A stretch of 64,000 nt of DNA, from NCBI GenBank assembly GCA_027366635.1, contig DAHXNE010000025.1, positions 41,074 to 105,073 on the forward strand, written 5' to 3'. The notes beneath the pieces are model-generated. The model was not told the DNA's origin, made no database searches, and saw only the letters and a list, made by a program, of their open reading frames with translations. Position numbers and translations under genes: made by a program. The stretch comes from Gammaproteobacteria bacterium (GTDB lineage: Bacteria > Pseudomonadota > Gammaproteobacteria > Steroidobacterales > Steroidobacteraceae). Positions 1 to 8,842 of this stretch are shown piece after piece. The stretch's first letter is position 1. Each line of letters starts with the position of its first letter.

Positions 1-421
1 GGCGTAGATGGGCCGATACCCTGGCACGGGGCAGATTGTCGACCGTGACGACGATCCGCCGGATGACGTTCTTCGGCACCAGGAAGCGCGCCACGGCTGG
101 ATGGCCGATGAGGCGATTCAGCGCGGCGACCAGCATCGCATCGCTGTGATTCAACGGCGGCAGGGGCGCTGTATGCGTCGTGGCGGTCTGCGCGGGGATG
201 GGGTGCTGGATCGCCGGCGCTTGTGGTGTGCTGCTCGGCAACGGGGTGGGCGCGGGCTGTGCCGCCACCTGGGACGGTGGTGCCGCTGCCGTCGGCGCGG
301 GTGCCGGCTTGCGCATGTGGTAATAGACTCCCACGCCGATCAGCGCGGCCGCGACGATGCCCGCCGCTCCCCAAATGACTTTGTTTCGGAAGGACTCTTC
401 CGGGTCAGTCTTATTCCACAT
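1..421 (-). CDS. DUF3014 family membrane-anchored protein (partial, C-terminus outside window)
   Basis: This reading frame opens with ATG at 421 on the minus strand and runs off the window start, so only the first 140 residues are seen. It has a short charged N-terminus, one hydrophobic segment at about residues 17-33 and a Pro/Ala-rich linker to about residue 98. A conserved block then follows, containing LPPLNHSDAM, FLVPKNVIRR and VVTVDNLPR. That block is what I recognise as DUF3014, a family of unknown function. The protein is probably anchored in the inner membrane with a periplasmic domain. A GGAG lies upstream of the start. The gene diverges from def with 44 bases between starts. The rightward ORF over the same bases is its shadow. 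Confidence 0.8.
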   Translation of the reverse strand, partial: MWNKTDPEESFRNKVIWGAAGIVAAALIGVGVYYHMRKPAPAPTAAAPPSQVAAQPAPTPLPSSTPQAPAIQHPIPAQTATTHTAPLPPLNHSDAMLVAALNRLIGHPAVARFLVPKNVIRRIVVTVDNLPRARVSAHLR

Positions 422-465
422 CGGACGCCACTCCACGGGACCGGAAATTATTGTACTGTACACCC

Positions 466-996
466 ATGGCCGTGCGACGGGTTTTGAAGATGGGTGAGCC
501 CCTTCTCAGGCAGGTTGCCGCGCCGGTCGAGCGCTTCGACGTGGAACTCGAAGCGCTGGTTCGCGACATGAACGACACCATGCGGGCGCTGAACGGCGCC
601 GGTCTCGCCGCGCCGCAGATCGGGGTCAGCTTGCGCGTGGTGATCTTCGAGGTTGCCGACAACCCGCGCTATCCGCATCTATCCCCGGTGCCGTTCACGG
701 TCCTGATCAATCCCGAGCTGACACCGCTTGGTACGGAGCAGGCCGAAGGGTGGGAGGGGTGCTTGTCCGTGCCGGGTCTGCGCGGTCTGGTCTCGCGCTA
801 TACCCACCTGCGCTACCGCGGCGTCGATGCGCACGCCCGGCCGATCGATCGGACGGTCCGGGGCTTCCACGCGCGGGTCGTGCAGCACGAGGTCGATCAC
901 CTCGACGGGATTCTCTATCCGCAACGCATCGCGGACCTGCGCGATTTCGGGTTCGAGGATGTGCTCGGCGCGCAGATGTCGCCGATGCCCGACTGA
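466..996 (+). CDS. def: Peptide deformylase
   Basis: Removes the N-formyl group from the initiator methionine of new proteins in the cytoplasm. All three metal-site motifs are present: GAGLAAPQ at residues 44-51, EGCLS with the metal-ligand Cys at 99, and HEVDH at 141-145 with catalytic Glu142. The 176-residue length is normal. A TTG at 451 in frame would add five residues, but ATG at 466 gives the usual family N-terminus (MAVRRVLKMG), so I chose it. It is not next to fmt, the common partner. It lies between a divergent DUF3014 gene and a convergent YebC gene. Confidence 0.95.
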   Translation: MAVRRVLKMGEPLLRQVAAPVERFDVELEALVRDMNDTMRALNGAGLAAPQIGVSLRVVIFEVADNPRYPHLSPVPFTVLINPELTPLGTEQAEGWEGCLSVPGLRGLVSRYTHLRYRGVDAHARPIDRTVRGFHARVVQHEVDHLDGILYPQRIADLRDFGFEDVLGAQMSPMPD

Positions 997-1014
997 TCGG
1001 GTTGCCGACGGCGG

Positions 1015-1737
1015 TCAAGCCAGAGTGTGGAAGACCCGCTGCACGTCGTCGTCCTGCTCGAGCTTGTCGATCAGCGCGAGCGCTTCCTGCGCCTGCTCTT
1101 CGGGCAGTTCCGTGGGCGCCGCGCAGATGTATTCGTGCTCGGCCGACAGCGGCGTCATTCCGCGGGCCTCGAGCGCCTCCTGGAGCTTGCCGAAATCCGC
1201 GAATGCACCGCGGATGACCAGTTGCGGCTCGCCCTTCTCGCCGGTGCTCTCGCCCATTTCCTCGAGTCCATGGTCGATGAGGTAAAGCTCGAGGTCGTCC
1301 TGATCGATGCCGGCCGGATCGAGCCGAAAGACCCCCATGTGCTTGAACAGGAACGCCACGCTACCCGAAGTGGCCAGGTTCCCGCCGTTCTTGGTGACGA
1401 TGTTGCGCACGGCCGCCACGGTACGCGTCGGATTGTCGGTGGCGGTCTCGACCAGCAGCGCCACGCCGTGCGGCGCGTAGGCCTCGTAGAGCACTTGCTG
1501 ATAGAGCGCGGCGTCGCGACCGCTGGCACGCTTGATGGCCGCCTCGATCTTGTCCTTGGGCATGTTGACGGCGCGGGCGTTCTGGATGACACGCCGCAAC
1601 GCCGGATTGCCCGCCGGGTCGGCTCCCCCGGACTTCACCGCCATGGTGATGTCCTTGGCGATGCGCGCGAACTGCTTCGCCATGCGGTTCCAGCGCGCAA
1701 ACATGGTGTGTTTGCGGACCTCGAATATGCGTCCCAT
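1015..1737 (-). CDS. YebC/PmpR family regulatory protein
   Basis: A 240-residue protein that matches the YebC/PmpR (TACO1-like) family along its whole length. It has the conserved N-terminus ([15 protein letters not shown]), the block [28 protein letters not shown], and the Glu/Asp-rich C-terminal domain. Members are cytoplasmic. They were described as transcription regulators, and more recently as translation factors that relieve ribosome stalling. The longer open frame to 2022 is a shadow of the next gene; the start at 1737 matches the family N-terminus. The usual ruvC neighbour is absent from this window. It is convergent with def. Confidence 0.9.
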   Translation of the reverse strand: MGRIFEVRKHTMFARWNRMAKQFARIAKDITMAVKSGGADPAGNPALRRVIQNARAVNMPKDKIEAAIKRASGRDAALYQQVLYEAYAPHGVALLVETATDNPTRTVAAVRNIVTKNGGNLATSGSVAFLFKHMGVFRLDPAGIDQDDLELYLIDHGLEEMGESTGEKGEPQLVIRGAFADFGKLQEALEARGMTPLSAEHEYICAAPTELPEEQAQEALALIDKLEQDDDVQRVFHTLA

Positions 1738-1774
1738 GCGAGCGGACCGGACGGTCGGCTGAGCTTGGCTTAGC

Positions 1775-2941
1775 TTAGGCGAGCTGCGCTTGCAGTACGC
1801 GCAGCCGTCGGCGCTGTAGACGCAGGCGCTGCTCGAGTTCCTTGAATCGCAGCTGGAAGTTGGTGTGTTCCCAATGCTCGACCACGGCGCGCTTCTTCTC
1901 CGTGAGCCATTGTTCCTTGATCTTGGCCCAGTCGGCGACGGCCGCCGTGAACGTCTCGTATTCGCCCGCGATGTGCTGGCGCAGTTCCGAGATGCGCGAC
2001 GGCGCCGCGGTGGAGGCGGCACGCGCCAGCAAGCTTTCCGCGCGCGTGAACTGCATCGCTAGGAGTGCGCGTTGGATCTGGAAAACCGGTGTGCGCTTGA
2101 GCTTGCGCGTCAAGCCCACGTAGTGCAGGCCGGCGATCAGCCACTTGGTCGGATCCCATTGCCACCAACGCACCCCATTGCGGTAGTCATGCGCGAAGTG
2201 GTGGTGGAAATTGTGATAGCCCTCGCCGAAGGTCAGAACCGCAAGCACCGGGTTGTCGCGCGCCGTGTTTGCTTCGGAGTACGGCCGGGAGCCCCACATG
2301 TGCGCCAGGGAATTGATAAAGAACGTGAAGTGGTGGCTCAGCACCAGACGCAGCACGCCAGCGAGCAGGAATGTGCCCCACAGATGGCCGGTCAGCCAGC
2401 CCACGAGCAACGGCAGCCCGATGTTGGTCGCAAGCACCAGCGGGACGTAGTGGCGGTGCTGGAATGTGAGCATGCGGTCGCGGCGCAGGTCTGGAATGTT
2501 GGTGAAGTTCTCCACGCCGCTCGGGTAGGCGCGCACCATCCAGCCGATGTGCGAGAACCAGAATCCACGGCGCGCCGAATAGGGATCGAGATCCTCGTCA
2601 TCGACATTGAGGTGGTGGCGCCGGTGGCCGCTGCACCAGACCCAGGCACTGTTCTGCAAGGCCATGGTGCCGAAGATCAGAAACAGCGCCCGCACGCTCC
2701 AGTGAGCCTCGTACGTCCGGTGCGCCCAGAGCCTATGGTAGCCGGCGGTGATCGACAGCTCGTTGGCCGCCAGGAAGACCCCGCAGGTGATCCATGCGGC
2801 GGCGCTGTACCCATGCGTTAGGCCGTACCAGGGCACGACCGCGACCGCAACTAAAAAAGTCAACAAAAACAGAAGGATATTTGTCCAGACCAGGGGGGCG
2901 GACGGACTGGTCGGCTTGACGGGGGTAGATGCTTGCGTCAT
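1775..2941 (-). CDS. Fatty-acid desaturase (delta-9 type, membrane di-iron)
   Basis: Introduces a cis double bond into a long-chain acyl group at the inner membrane. The three histidine boxes of the acyl-CoA/acyl-lipid desaturase family are all present: HRLWAH at residues 69-74, HRRHH at 106-110, and HNFHHH near residue 245. Hydrophobic segments lie at about 19-40, 50-66 and 85-100, with another pair before the third box. The last 100 or so residues are charged and helical, probably a coiled coil, and follow the catalytic domain. At 388 residues it fits bacterial DesC-like enzymes. The exact substrate (acyl-CoA or phospholipid) cannot be read from the sequence. Confidence 0.88.
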   Translation of the reverse strand: MTQASTPVKPTSPSAPLVWTNILLFLLTFLVAVAVVPWYGLTHGYSAAAWITCGVFLAANELSITAGYHRLWAHRTYEAHWSVRALFLIFGTMALQNSAWVWCSGHRRHHLNVDDEDLDPYSARRGFWFSHIGWMVRAYPSGVENFTNIPDLRRDRMLTFQHRHYVPLVLATNIGLPLLVGWLTGHLWGTFLLAGVLRLVLSHHFTFFINSLAHMWGSRPYSEANTARDNPVLAVLTFGEGYHNFHHHFAHDYRNGVRWWQWDPTKWLIAGLHYVGLTRKLKRTPVFQIQRALLAMQFTRAESLLARAASTAAPSRISELRQHIAGEYETFTAAVADWAKIKEQWLTEKKRAVVEHWEHTNFQLRFKELEQRLRLQRRRLRVLQAQLA

Positions 2942-3069
2942 GGACGAGAGCGCTCTGATGCGGTGGCGGAAATTTCGTCAACCATAGCACGTTCCGCCGC
3001 TTCGGGGCACATGCGAGGCGGTGGGCCGGTCCCGACGGGGGGAGGCAGCCGAATCGCGCTGCCGGCGCC

Positions 3070-4179
3070 CTAGAACGAGTACACGCCCTGCAGGGCCACC
3101 TCGCTCTGATGGTTGGCGTATTGAGTGACGGACGCGCCGGTGCTTGCGAGGGTGTGCGTATAGGTGAAGCTGGTTCGATTCGACCAGTCGTACCGTCCCT
3201 CGATGCGCAGCTCGAAGTCGCGCGCGGGGTCGTAGCCCAAGGTGATCGTTCCTTCCTTGAGCGTCTGCGGCGTCCCGGAAATGAATCCATTGCGGTCATC
3301 GAGCGCCTCGCCGCGCACCGATACGCGCCATCGGCTGTCGAGACGGTAGTTCACGTATGCGGCCACGCCGCTCCAATCGCCCCCCGCGGTGACGGCGCTG
3401 CGGTCCTGTCTGCCCCAGTCGTAGTTCAGCACGAACGATAGCGCGGCCGTGGCACTGTAGGTCGCCACGGTATCGATCAGCGTGCGCCGGGTGAGATCGA
3501 CCGGATCGTTGCCGATATAGCTCTGCGCGCTGAGCGAGAACGACTGCGAGGGGGTCAGATCGATGCCCAGCTCGGCGGTCTTGGAGCCGGAGCTGAAGCT
3601 CGTGTAGTTCCAGCCGTTGTTGACCCCGGCGATCAAACTCACCGCGCTGTCGAGCACGTAGGTCACGCGCACCCCGGTATGGGTCATGGGCTCGGCGTAA
3701 TACAGTAGCGACCGCGTGATGTTGGTGTCCAAGGTCGGCGCGAAATCCTCGGCGCCGGCCAGGGTGGTGAACGTGCCGGCTTGTACGGTCCACTGTCCGT
3801 GGACATACTGCAGATAGTCTTGCAGCAGAGCGACGGGGTCATTGCTCGAGGCAGTGGCGCTCTGAGCCGCATTGAGGATCTCGGCGTCGCTGCCGCCGAC
3901 CACGTCGATGAGCGCGCCGAAGCCCTGCGTAGGCTGGTAGGCGAGCGTCAGGCCGGCCTGGTCCAGCTCGAACGCGTCGTGGCCCGTGTCGAACTGATGG
4001 TAGGTGTTGTCGCCGGAGGAGTGGTAATACGAGGCGGCGACGTAGCCGGATTCCGTTATGCCGGAATTGCTCAGAAGCTGCGCGAGCGTCGCCGCCGGCG
4101 ATCCGCCCGCCCAGGCGCTCGCTGGCGCAATCACCAACCCGATCCCGAGCAGGGCGCGTTTGTGGGAGACCTTGAACAT
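3070..4179 (-). CDS. Outer-membrane beta-barrel porin (OmpL-like/BBP2 type)
   Basis: A 369-residue protein with a clear signal peptide (MFKVSHKRALLGIGLVIAPASAWA, positive n-region and AWA cleavage site). Many alternating hydrophobic/polar strands follow, and the protein ends in aromatic Phe (GVYSF), as expected for a BamA-inserted barrel. The pattern resembles the putative beta-barrel porin-2 (OmpL-like) family. The substrate is unknown. I chose ATG at 4179 over the upstream frame start at 4344 because an AAAGG lies seven bases before it and it yields the signal peptide. It stands alone, with 405 bp before motB. Confidence 0.78.
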   Translation of the reverse strand: MFKVSHKRALLGIGLVIAPASAWAGGSPAATLAQLLSNSGITESGYVAASYYHSSGDNTYHQFDTGHDAFELDQAGLTLAYQPTQGFGALIDVVGGSDAEILNAAQSATASSNDPVALLQDYLQYVHGQWTVQAGTFTTLAGAEDFAPTLDTNITRSLLYYAEPMTHTGVRVTYVLDSAVSLIAGVNNGWNYTSFSSGSKTAELGIDLTPSQSFSLSAQSYIGNDPVDLTRRTLIDTVATYSATAALSFVLNYDWGRQDRSAVTAGGDWSGVAAYVNYRLDSRWRVSVRGEALDDRNGFISGTPQTLKEGTITLGYDPARDFELRIEGRYDWSNRTSFTYTHTLASTGASVTQYANHQSEVALQGVYSF

Positions 4180-4584
4180 ATTCAACCTTTCGTGACCGCC
4201 GTGGGCTGGCGTACGAGTAACGGCAAGCACACGGCGTGCCAGCGCGTCCCGCCGCGCAAATCCGCATGAATTCCACAGGTGGCCGGCCGGGCGCACCCGG
4301 CGCGCGCACCACCGCGGAGCGCATCGGGCTTCACGGTGGTGCATGCCGGGGGGCGCCGCGACCGCAACGATACGCGTGGGTCGGTGAGCGGCGGGTTACG
4401 AAAAGCGCCGGTACCTAATAGTTGCCGATCGATTGGTTTTCGCCCCCGAGTCATGCAGCGCACGGGCTTGCTCGTCGGTACAGGGACATAGCCGACCGTC
4501 ATCGGGGGCCGGGTTTTCAGAAACAGCCACGCTTTTTAGCCAAAACCGCCCTGGGCAGTGGCGGGAGCGCCGATCCGGCGCTGC
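4180..4584. other. Intergenic region between porin start and motB end
   Basis: This 405-bp stretch holds no convincing gene. The part next to 4179 must contain the porin promoter, but I see no strong sigma-70 pair. The part from 4426 onward is copy 1 of the multi-hairpin repeat described separately. Short ORFs on both strands here lack ribosome-binding sites and recognisable proteins. Confidence 0.6.
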
Positions 4585-4590
4585 TTAGTA
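4426..4590 (+). repeat. Dispersed multi-hairpin element, copy 1 (diverged)
   Basis: The most diverged of three copies. It shares with copies 2 and 3 the 5' block (CGATTG...CGAGTC), the GTACAGGGA motif at 4478-4486, the core CCACGCTTTTT near 4528-4538, and the GGGAGCGCCGATCC...GCGC tail. GTACAGGGACAT (4478-4489) matches 10 of 12 positions of the CsrA SELEX consensus RUACARGGAUGU. It sits in a hairpin with stem GTCGG (4474-4478) and CCGAC (4492-4496), different stem bases from the other copies. A second hairpin has stem GGCG/CGCC around loop GGAG. The 3' end overlaps the stop codon of motB, which lies on the other strand. Confidence 0.8.
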
Positions 4591-5610
4591 TGGCGGGGCG
4601 GGACGCGGCGCCGCGATCGGCGGCGCGGGCATCGCGGGCGGCACATGAGCGCTCGCGGGTGGATTGGAGGAGCCCGTGTCGGCCCGCAGCGCGGCCTCGG
4701 CTTCGCGCCGAGTCATGACGATGATGCTGATGCGCCGGTTGACCGGCGAGTACGGGTTGGCTTTGTCGAACAACACCGTCGAGGCCAATCCCACGACGCG
4801 GGCGACTTTGCCCGCGTCGAGTCCGCCCTGGACCAGCGCGCGGCGCGCCGCGTTGGCCCGATCGGCCGACAGCTCCCAGTTGGTGTAGCGGGCGAGGCGC
4901 GGATACTGGTGCGCATCGGTATGGCCGATGATGGCGATCTGGTTCGGTACGGAATCGAGGTATGGCGCCAGCGTCTGGAGGATGCGGCGCGCGTAGCCGC
5001 GCAGTTTCGCGCTGCCCAGATCGAACATGGCGCGGTTCTTCGAATCGACGATCTGGATACGCACGCCGCGCGGCGTGATGTCGATCAGCAGCTGATTCTT
5101 GAACGGCTTCAGCGCCTGGCTGCGGTTCACGGCCTTGCGCAGCTGGGCCATGAGCGACTCGAGGCGGCGATGATCGGCGCCCGCGACCTGTTTGCGCGCC
5201 TGCGCCAGGCTCGGCCGTCCGACCGGCCGCCGATAGCGGTTGCTCCCGGGTCCCTTTTCGGCCGCCTCAAGCTGGACCACCTGCCGCGCGCGCGAGTGAA
5301 ATCCGTTCAGTCCGCCGCCGAGGTTGATGGGACTGGTGCTGGCGCCGCCCGGTCCGGTGGGCCCCGGAGCGGCCCGCACGCTTTGACCGGTTTGCATGCT
5401 CGGGTTCTTGAAATAGTTGAAGATCGCCGCCCGCTCGGCCTTGTTGACGGCCGTAACGATCCACATGACCAGGAAGAACGCCATCATGGCGGTCACGAAG
5501 TCGGCGTAGGCGACCTTCCAGACGCCGCCGTGATGCTCGGTGGCGCGCCGCCTGCTGCGCTTCACGATGATCGGCGCCTTCTCGTCCTTCTTTTGTGCCG
5601 GCCCGGCCAT
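4585..5610 (-). CDS. motB: Flagellar motor stator protein MotB
   Basis: Stator subunit that anchors the MotA/MotB ion channel to peptidoglycan. Residues 31-55 form the single membrane helix with the ion-carrying Asp37 in the conserved AYADFVTAMMAFF. The plug-like FNYFKNPS follows. The C-terminal half (about 170-290) is an OmpA-like peptidoglycan-binding domain with IIGHTDAHQYPR and ELSADRANAARR. The tail is Pro/Ala-rich. The 341-residue length is normal. Its ATG overlaps the motA stop by one base (TAATG), so the two are translationally coupled. No other flagellar genes are nearby. Its stop lies inside repeat copy 1. Confidence 0.93.
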   Translation of the reverse strand: MAGPAQKKDEKAPIIVKRSRRRATEHHGGVWKVAYADFVTAMMAFFLVMWIVTAVNKAERAAIFNYFKNPSMQTGQSVRAAPGPTGPGGASTSPINLGGGLNGFHSRARQVVQLEAAEKGPGSNRYRRPVGRPSLAQARKQVAGADHRRLESLMAQLRKAVNRSQALKPFKNQLLIDITPRGVRIQIVDSKNRAMFDLGSAKLRGYARRILQTLAPYLDSVPNQIAIIGHTDAHQYPRLARYTNWELSADRANAARRALVQGGLDAGKVARVVGLASTVLFDKANPYSPVNRRISIIVMTRREAEAALRADTGSSNPPASAHVPPAMPAPPIAAPRPAPPY

Positions 5611-6479
5611 TAGGCGCTGACTTTAACTTTACCTTTCAGCTGTGCCTCGAGGTCGGCAAAGCTAGGGCGGACGTCGCTGAACAGGAGCTTGCGGGCGAAC
5701 TCGATGGCCACCGCGGGTACGTAGCCGCGCACGCTCGCGACCAGCGCCATTTTGACCAGCTCGAAGGCCTTGGCTTCGTCGTTGGCCGCGTGCGCCAGGG
5801 CGGAGGCGAGCGGACCGGCGAAGCCGTAGGAGATCAGGATCCCGAGGAACGTGCCGACCAGTGCTGAGGCGACGCGGCCACCGATGGCGGCAGTATTGGC
5901 GCCGCCAATCGAGGCCATGGTGTTGACGATGCCCAGGACCGCCGCGACGATGCCGAAGCCCGGCAGAGAGTCGGCCATGCGCTGCACGGCGTGCGAGGGC
6001 TCGTGGATCTCCTGGTGGAAGGTCTCCAGCTCCTGGTCGAGCAGGCTCTCGAACTCGTGTGGGTCGAGATTGCCGCCGACCATCAGCCGCAGGCAGTCGG
6101 TCATGAACTGGCGCAGATGGCGATCGTGGGCGATTTGGGGGTATTTCTTGAACAGCGTGCCGCCGTCCGGCGCGTCGATATCCGCCTCGATCGCCATCAG
6201 GCCTTCTTTGCGGATCTTCACCAGGATTTCGTGGAGCAGCTTCAGGAGCGCGACGTAATCGTCGTGCGCGTAGCGCTCCTGGCGGACCAGCGCGACGATG
6301 TCGTCGACGGTGGCCTTGAGGATCTTGATCGGGTTGCTGGTGAGAAACGCGCCGAAGGCGGCCCCGACGATGATCAGGAACTCCGCCGGGTGCCACAGCG
6401 CGAGCAGTTTTCCGCCCTCTATGATGAAGCCCACGATCACGCAGCCGAGGACGACGACGCTGCCGATGATCTGGATCAC
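5610..6479 (-). CDS. motA: Flagellar motor stator protein MotA
   Basis: Proton-channel stator subunit, four membrane helices, 289 residues. The first helix (IIGSVVVLGCVIVGFIIEGG), the family block LWHPAEFLIIVGAAFGAFL, and the channel-proline region DSLPGFGIVAAVLGIVNTM with the following GTFLGILISYGFAGPL are all present. I chose GTG at 6479 because the helix then begins as in other MotA proteins; another in-frame GTG at 6506 would add nine residues. It heads the motA-motB pair, which stands apart from any flagellar cluster. No clear sigma-28 promoter was found upstream. Confidence 0.93.
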   Translation of the reverse strand: MIQIIGSVVVLGCVIVGFIIEGGKLLALWHPAEFLIIVGAAFGAFLTSNPIKILKATVDDIVALVRQERYAHDDYVALLKLLHEILVKIRKEGLMAIEADIDAPDGGTLFKKYPQIAHDRHLRQFMTDCLRLMVGGNLDPHEFESLLDQELETFHQEIHEPSHAVQRMADSLPGFGIVAAVLGIVNTMASIGGANTAAIGGRVASALVGTFLGILISYGFAGPLASALAHAANDEAKAFELVKMALVASVRGYVPAVAIEFARKLLFSDVRPSFADLEAQLKGKVKVSA

Positions 6480-6884
6480 CGCAACCCCCACGCGCGGGTG
6501 CCGCACCTCGAGCGGGGCGGATGCAGCGTCACGGACTGCAGAGTCCGCGCACGACTCGCCCGCCAGGACGCGGCCGGCGGTTGCGCTGGATGGGCGCGTC
6601 GGACGGAGCGATTCTGAATCATTCGGCGCTCGGGCATGGGCGTCCTATTGAGAGTCAATCTCCCGGCTGCAAGCGGGCGCGGATCACGAGAGCCGCGTAT
6701 GCCTGTCAAGGAATGCCGCGAGCTATGCAGGGTGCGATCGTGTGCGACCCGGTCCACTGTGCACCGCTACCGACGTGGGTATCGGCGCGCCAGGGGCGAT
6801 CTTGAGCGTACGGGGCGCTGAACTGTGAGGCTGAGCGGGTAAACTGCGGGGGCGCCGCCCCTGGTTCGCGGCAAGGAGACCCTT
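6480..6884. other. Intergenic region between motA and the aminotransferase
   Basis: These 405 bp separate two divergent genes and must hold both promoters. I see no convincing -35/-10 pair, sigma-28 or sigma-54 site. A short perfect inverted repeat GATTC-T-GAATC lies at 6610-6620. A strong ribosome-binding site (AAGGAG) lies just before 6885. ORFs here are short and unlike known proteins. Confidence 0.5.
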
Positions 6885-8087
6885 GTGCTTGAGCATCTCG
6901 ACCGGCTGCCGCCGGACCCCATCCTCGGCCTGATGGCCGCCTATCGCTCCGATGACGACCCGCGAAAAATCGATTTGGGCGTCGGCGTGTATCGCGACGA
7001 GCAGGGCAATACGCCCATCATGCAGGCGGTACGTGATGCGGAGCGGACGATTTTGGAGCGGCAGACGACCAAGACGTACGTCGCCCCGGCCGGTAATCCC
7101 GCGTTCAACGAGGCGATGCGCCGGCTGGCGCTCGGCGCGCAAGGTGCGCTTGCCGAGTCGGATCGGGCGTGCGCGGTGCAGGCGCCGGGCGGGTGCGGCG
7201 CGCTGCGTCTTGGCGCGGAACTCATTCGTGCAGCGAATCCCAATGCCACCGTATACGTCAGCACGCCCACCTGGGCAAATCACGTTCCGCTGCTGTCCGG
7301 CTGCGGCCTGAAGCTCGAGCGTTACCCGTATTACGATCCGGCCACCGGCGGTGTTGCCTTCGAGGCCATGATGCGCGCGCTCGAGGCGCTGCCATCCGGC
7401 TCGGTGATCCTGCTGCACGCCTCCTGCCACAACCCGACGGGCGCGGATCTCCAGGGCGCGCAGTGGCGGGAGCTGCTGGGGTTGATGCAGCGGCGGGCGC
7501 TGCTGCCGTTCATCGACATGGCGTATCAGGGCCTTGGCGACGGTCTCGATGAGGACGCCGAGGGCCTGAGGCTGCTCTGTGCGGCGTTGCCTGAGGCGCT
7601 GATCGCGGTTTCTTGCTCCAAGAATTTCGGCCTCTACCGCGAGCGTGTTGGCTGTCTGATCGCGCTCAATCAGAGCGCCGCGGGCGCGGGCGCGGGCGCT
7701 ACGCTGACGCAGTTGACGCGCATCGCCCGTGGTCTGTATTCGATGCCGCCGGACCATGGTGCCGCCATCGTCGCGGAGATTTTGGGCAGTGATACGCGCC
7801 GAGCTGCGTGGCACAGCGAGCTCGACGGGATGCGCGCGCGCATCGGTCAACTGCGGGCTGCGACCACCCGGGCGCTGGCCGAGACCTGTCCCGATGAGGA
7901 CTTCAGCCACATCCAGCGCCAGCGCGGCATGTTTTCCTATCTTGGCATCAGCCCGGAGGTCGTGCGACGGCTGCGTGAACAGCACCACGTGTATATGACG
8001 GCAGACAGCCGCGTGAACGTCGCGGGCTTGCGGATGCAGAATATCCCGTACTTCGCCGCAGCGGTCGCCGCCGCACTGCGCCAGTAG
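6885..8087 (+). CDS. Aspartate/aromatic amino-acid aminotransferase (class I)
   Basis: PLP enzyme that exchanges amino groups between aspartate or aromatic amino acids and 2-oxoglutarate. It is a 400-residue match to the AspC/TyrB subfamily. The PLP lysine is Lys246 in SCSKNFGLYRERVG, at the same number as in E. coli AspC. HNPTG (182-186) and the PLP-phosphate region are also present. The start is GTG at 6885, seven bases after AAGGAG. Whether it prefers aspartate or tyrosine cannot be told. The gene stands alone; repeat copy 2 begins six bases after its stop, as a likely 3' untranslated element. Confidence 0.9.
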   Translation: MLEHLDRLPPDPILGLMAAYRSDDDPRKIDLGVGVYRDEQGNTPIMQAVRDAERTILERQTTKTYVAPAGNPAFNEAMRRLALGAQGALAESDRACAVQAPGGCGALRLGAELIRAANPNATVYVSTPTWANHVPLLSGCGLKLERYPYYDPATGGVAFEAMMRALEALPSGSVILLHASCHNPTGADLQGAQWRELLGLMQRRALLPFIDMAYQGLGDGLDEDAEGLRLLCAALPEALIAVSCSKNFGLYRERVGCLIALNQSAAGAGAGATLTQLTRIARGLYSMPPDHGAAIVAEILGSDTRRAAWHSELDGMRARIGQLRAATTRALAETCPDEDFSHIQRQRGMFSYLGISPEVVRRLREQHHVYMTADSRVNVAGLRMQNIPYFAAAVAAALRQ

Positions 8088-8092
8088 TCGCG

Positions 8093-8248
8093 CATCGATT
8101 GCCGCTCGATCTCGAGTCGTGAGGACTGGGTAGTCGGTACAGGGATGTACCCGGCCGCCATAGGTGGCCGGGTATTGGGCAAAAACCACGCTTTTTGGCT
8201 CAACGGCGCTGGGCGGGGCAGGAGCCCCGATCCAGCGCTTCTCAATAG
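8093..8248 (+). repeat. Dispersed multi-hairpin element, copy 2
   Basis: Nearly identical to copy 3. Hairpin A has GGTAC (8136-8140), loop AGGGAT and GTACC (8147-8151), and contains GTACAGGGATGT (8137-8148), a 12/12 match to the CsrA SELEX consensus RUACARGGAUGU. Hairpin B pairs TACCCGGCC (8148-8156) with GGCCGGGTA (8166-8174) and competes with A. Hairpin C is GGGCAAAAA-CCACGC-TTTTTGG, imperfect here. Hairpin D has outer stem GCGCTGG/CCAGCGC (8206-8212, 8232-8238), inner stem GGGGC/GCCCC and loop AGGA (8220-8223). The unit starts six bases after the aminotransferase stop. It overlaps the end of folA on the other strand. Confidence 0.85.
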
Positions 8249-8772
8249 GCGCCGGGAGGCTGTGCGACGCTCTTGCGCTCTAGTGTCATGAATGTGAACG
8301 CGTAGGCGTTACGTCCGTCCGAGGGATGGCGGTGGCATTCAACGTCGGCCCATTGGATCGGGTCGAGCGCCGGGAAAAACGTATCGCCGGCTACGTCCGT
8401 ATGGACCAGCGTCAGGTAGATGCGGCGCGCGAACGGCATCAGCAGCCGGTAAACCTCCGCGCCCCCGATCCCGATCAGCTCATCGGCATCGCGCACGCAG
8501 CCGAGCGCCTGACCGAGGGAGTGGACGGCGAGCACACCAGGGGCGCTCCAGTGGCGATTACGGGTTAGGACCAGGTTGGGGCGCTCCGGCAGAGCCCTGC
8601 CGATGGACTCGAAGGTCCTGCGCCCCATCAGAATCGGCTTGCCGAGCGTGAGGCTCTTGAAGCGCCGCAAGTCCTCCGGCAGCCGCCACGGCAGGCTGTT
8701 GTTGCGGCCGATGCAGCCGTTCTCGGCCATGGCAACGATCAGAGAGACCCCGGGCTGCTGCTGGGCGATCAT
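8242..8772 (-). CDS. folA: Dihydrofolate reductase
   Basis: Reduces dihydrofolate to tetrahydrofolate with NADPH, regenerating the folate oxidised by thymidylate synthase. The sequence shows the family N-terminus (SLIVAMAENGCIGRNNSLPW), the substrate-binding acidic residue in LPEDLRRFK (Asp34), GKPILMGRRTFESIG for NADPH, and IGIGGAEVYR. The 176-residue length is standard. It is the last gene of the leftward run that includes thyA, 70 bases after kup. Its stop codon lies inside repeat copy 2, so the final codons are read from the antisense of that element. Confidence 0.95.
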   Translation of the reverse strand: MIAQQQPGVSLIVAMAENGCIGRNNSLPWRLPEDLRRFKSLTLGKPILMGRRTFESIGRALPERPNLVLTRNRHWSAPGVLAVHSLGQALGCVRDADELIGIGGAEVYRLLMPFARRIYLTLVHTDVAGDTFFPALDPIQWADVECHRHPSDGRNAYAFTFMTLERKSVAQPPGAY

Positions 8773-8842
8773 GGCGCCGGCCGTGGGGCGTGCTCGCCGC
8801 TGCGGATCGAGACAGTCGCAGTGCCGCGCGCCATGGCTCGTC

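Noticed and set aside
8..487. Plus-strand ORF at the window start
   Set aside because: The minus strand encodes a recognisable DUF3014 protein over the same bases; the plus frame is Arg-rich noise.
6476..6757. Minus-strand ORF upstream of motA
   Set aside because: Arg/Ser-rich, no family resemblance, and it overlaps the probable motA start region in another frame.
7937..8245. Similar small minus-strand ORFs over repeat copies 2 and 3 (also 31418-32116)
   Set aside because: The shared peptide arises only because the DNA repeat is read in the same frame. It has no start signals and changes ends between copies, so it is not a repeated protein family.
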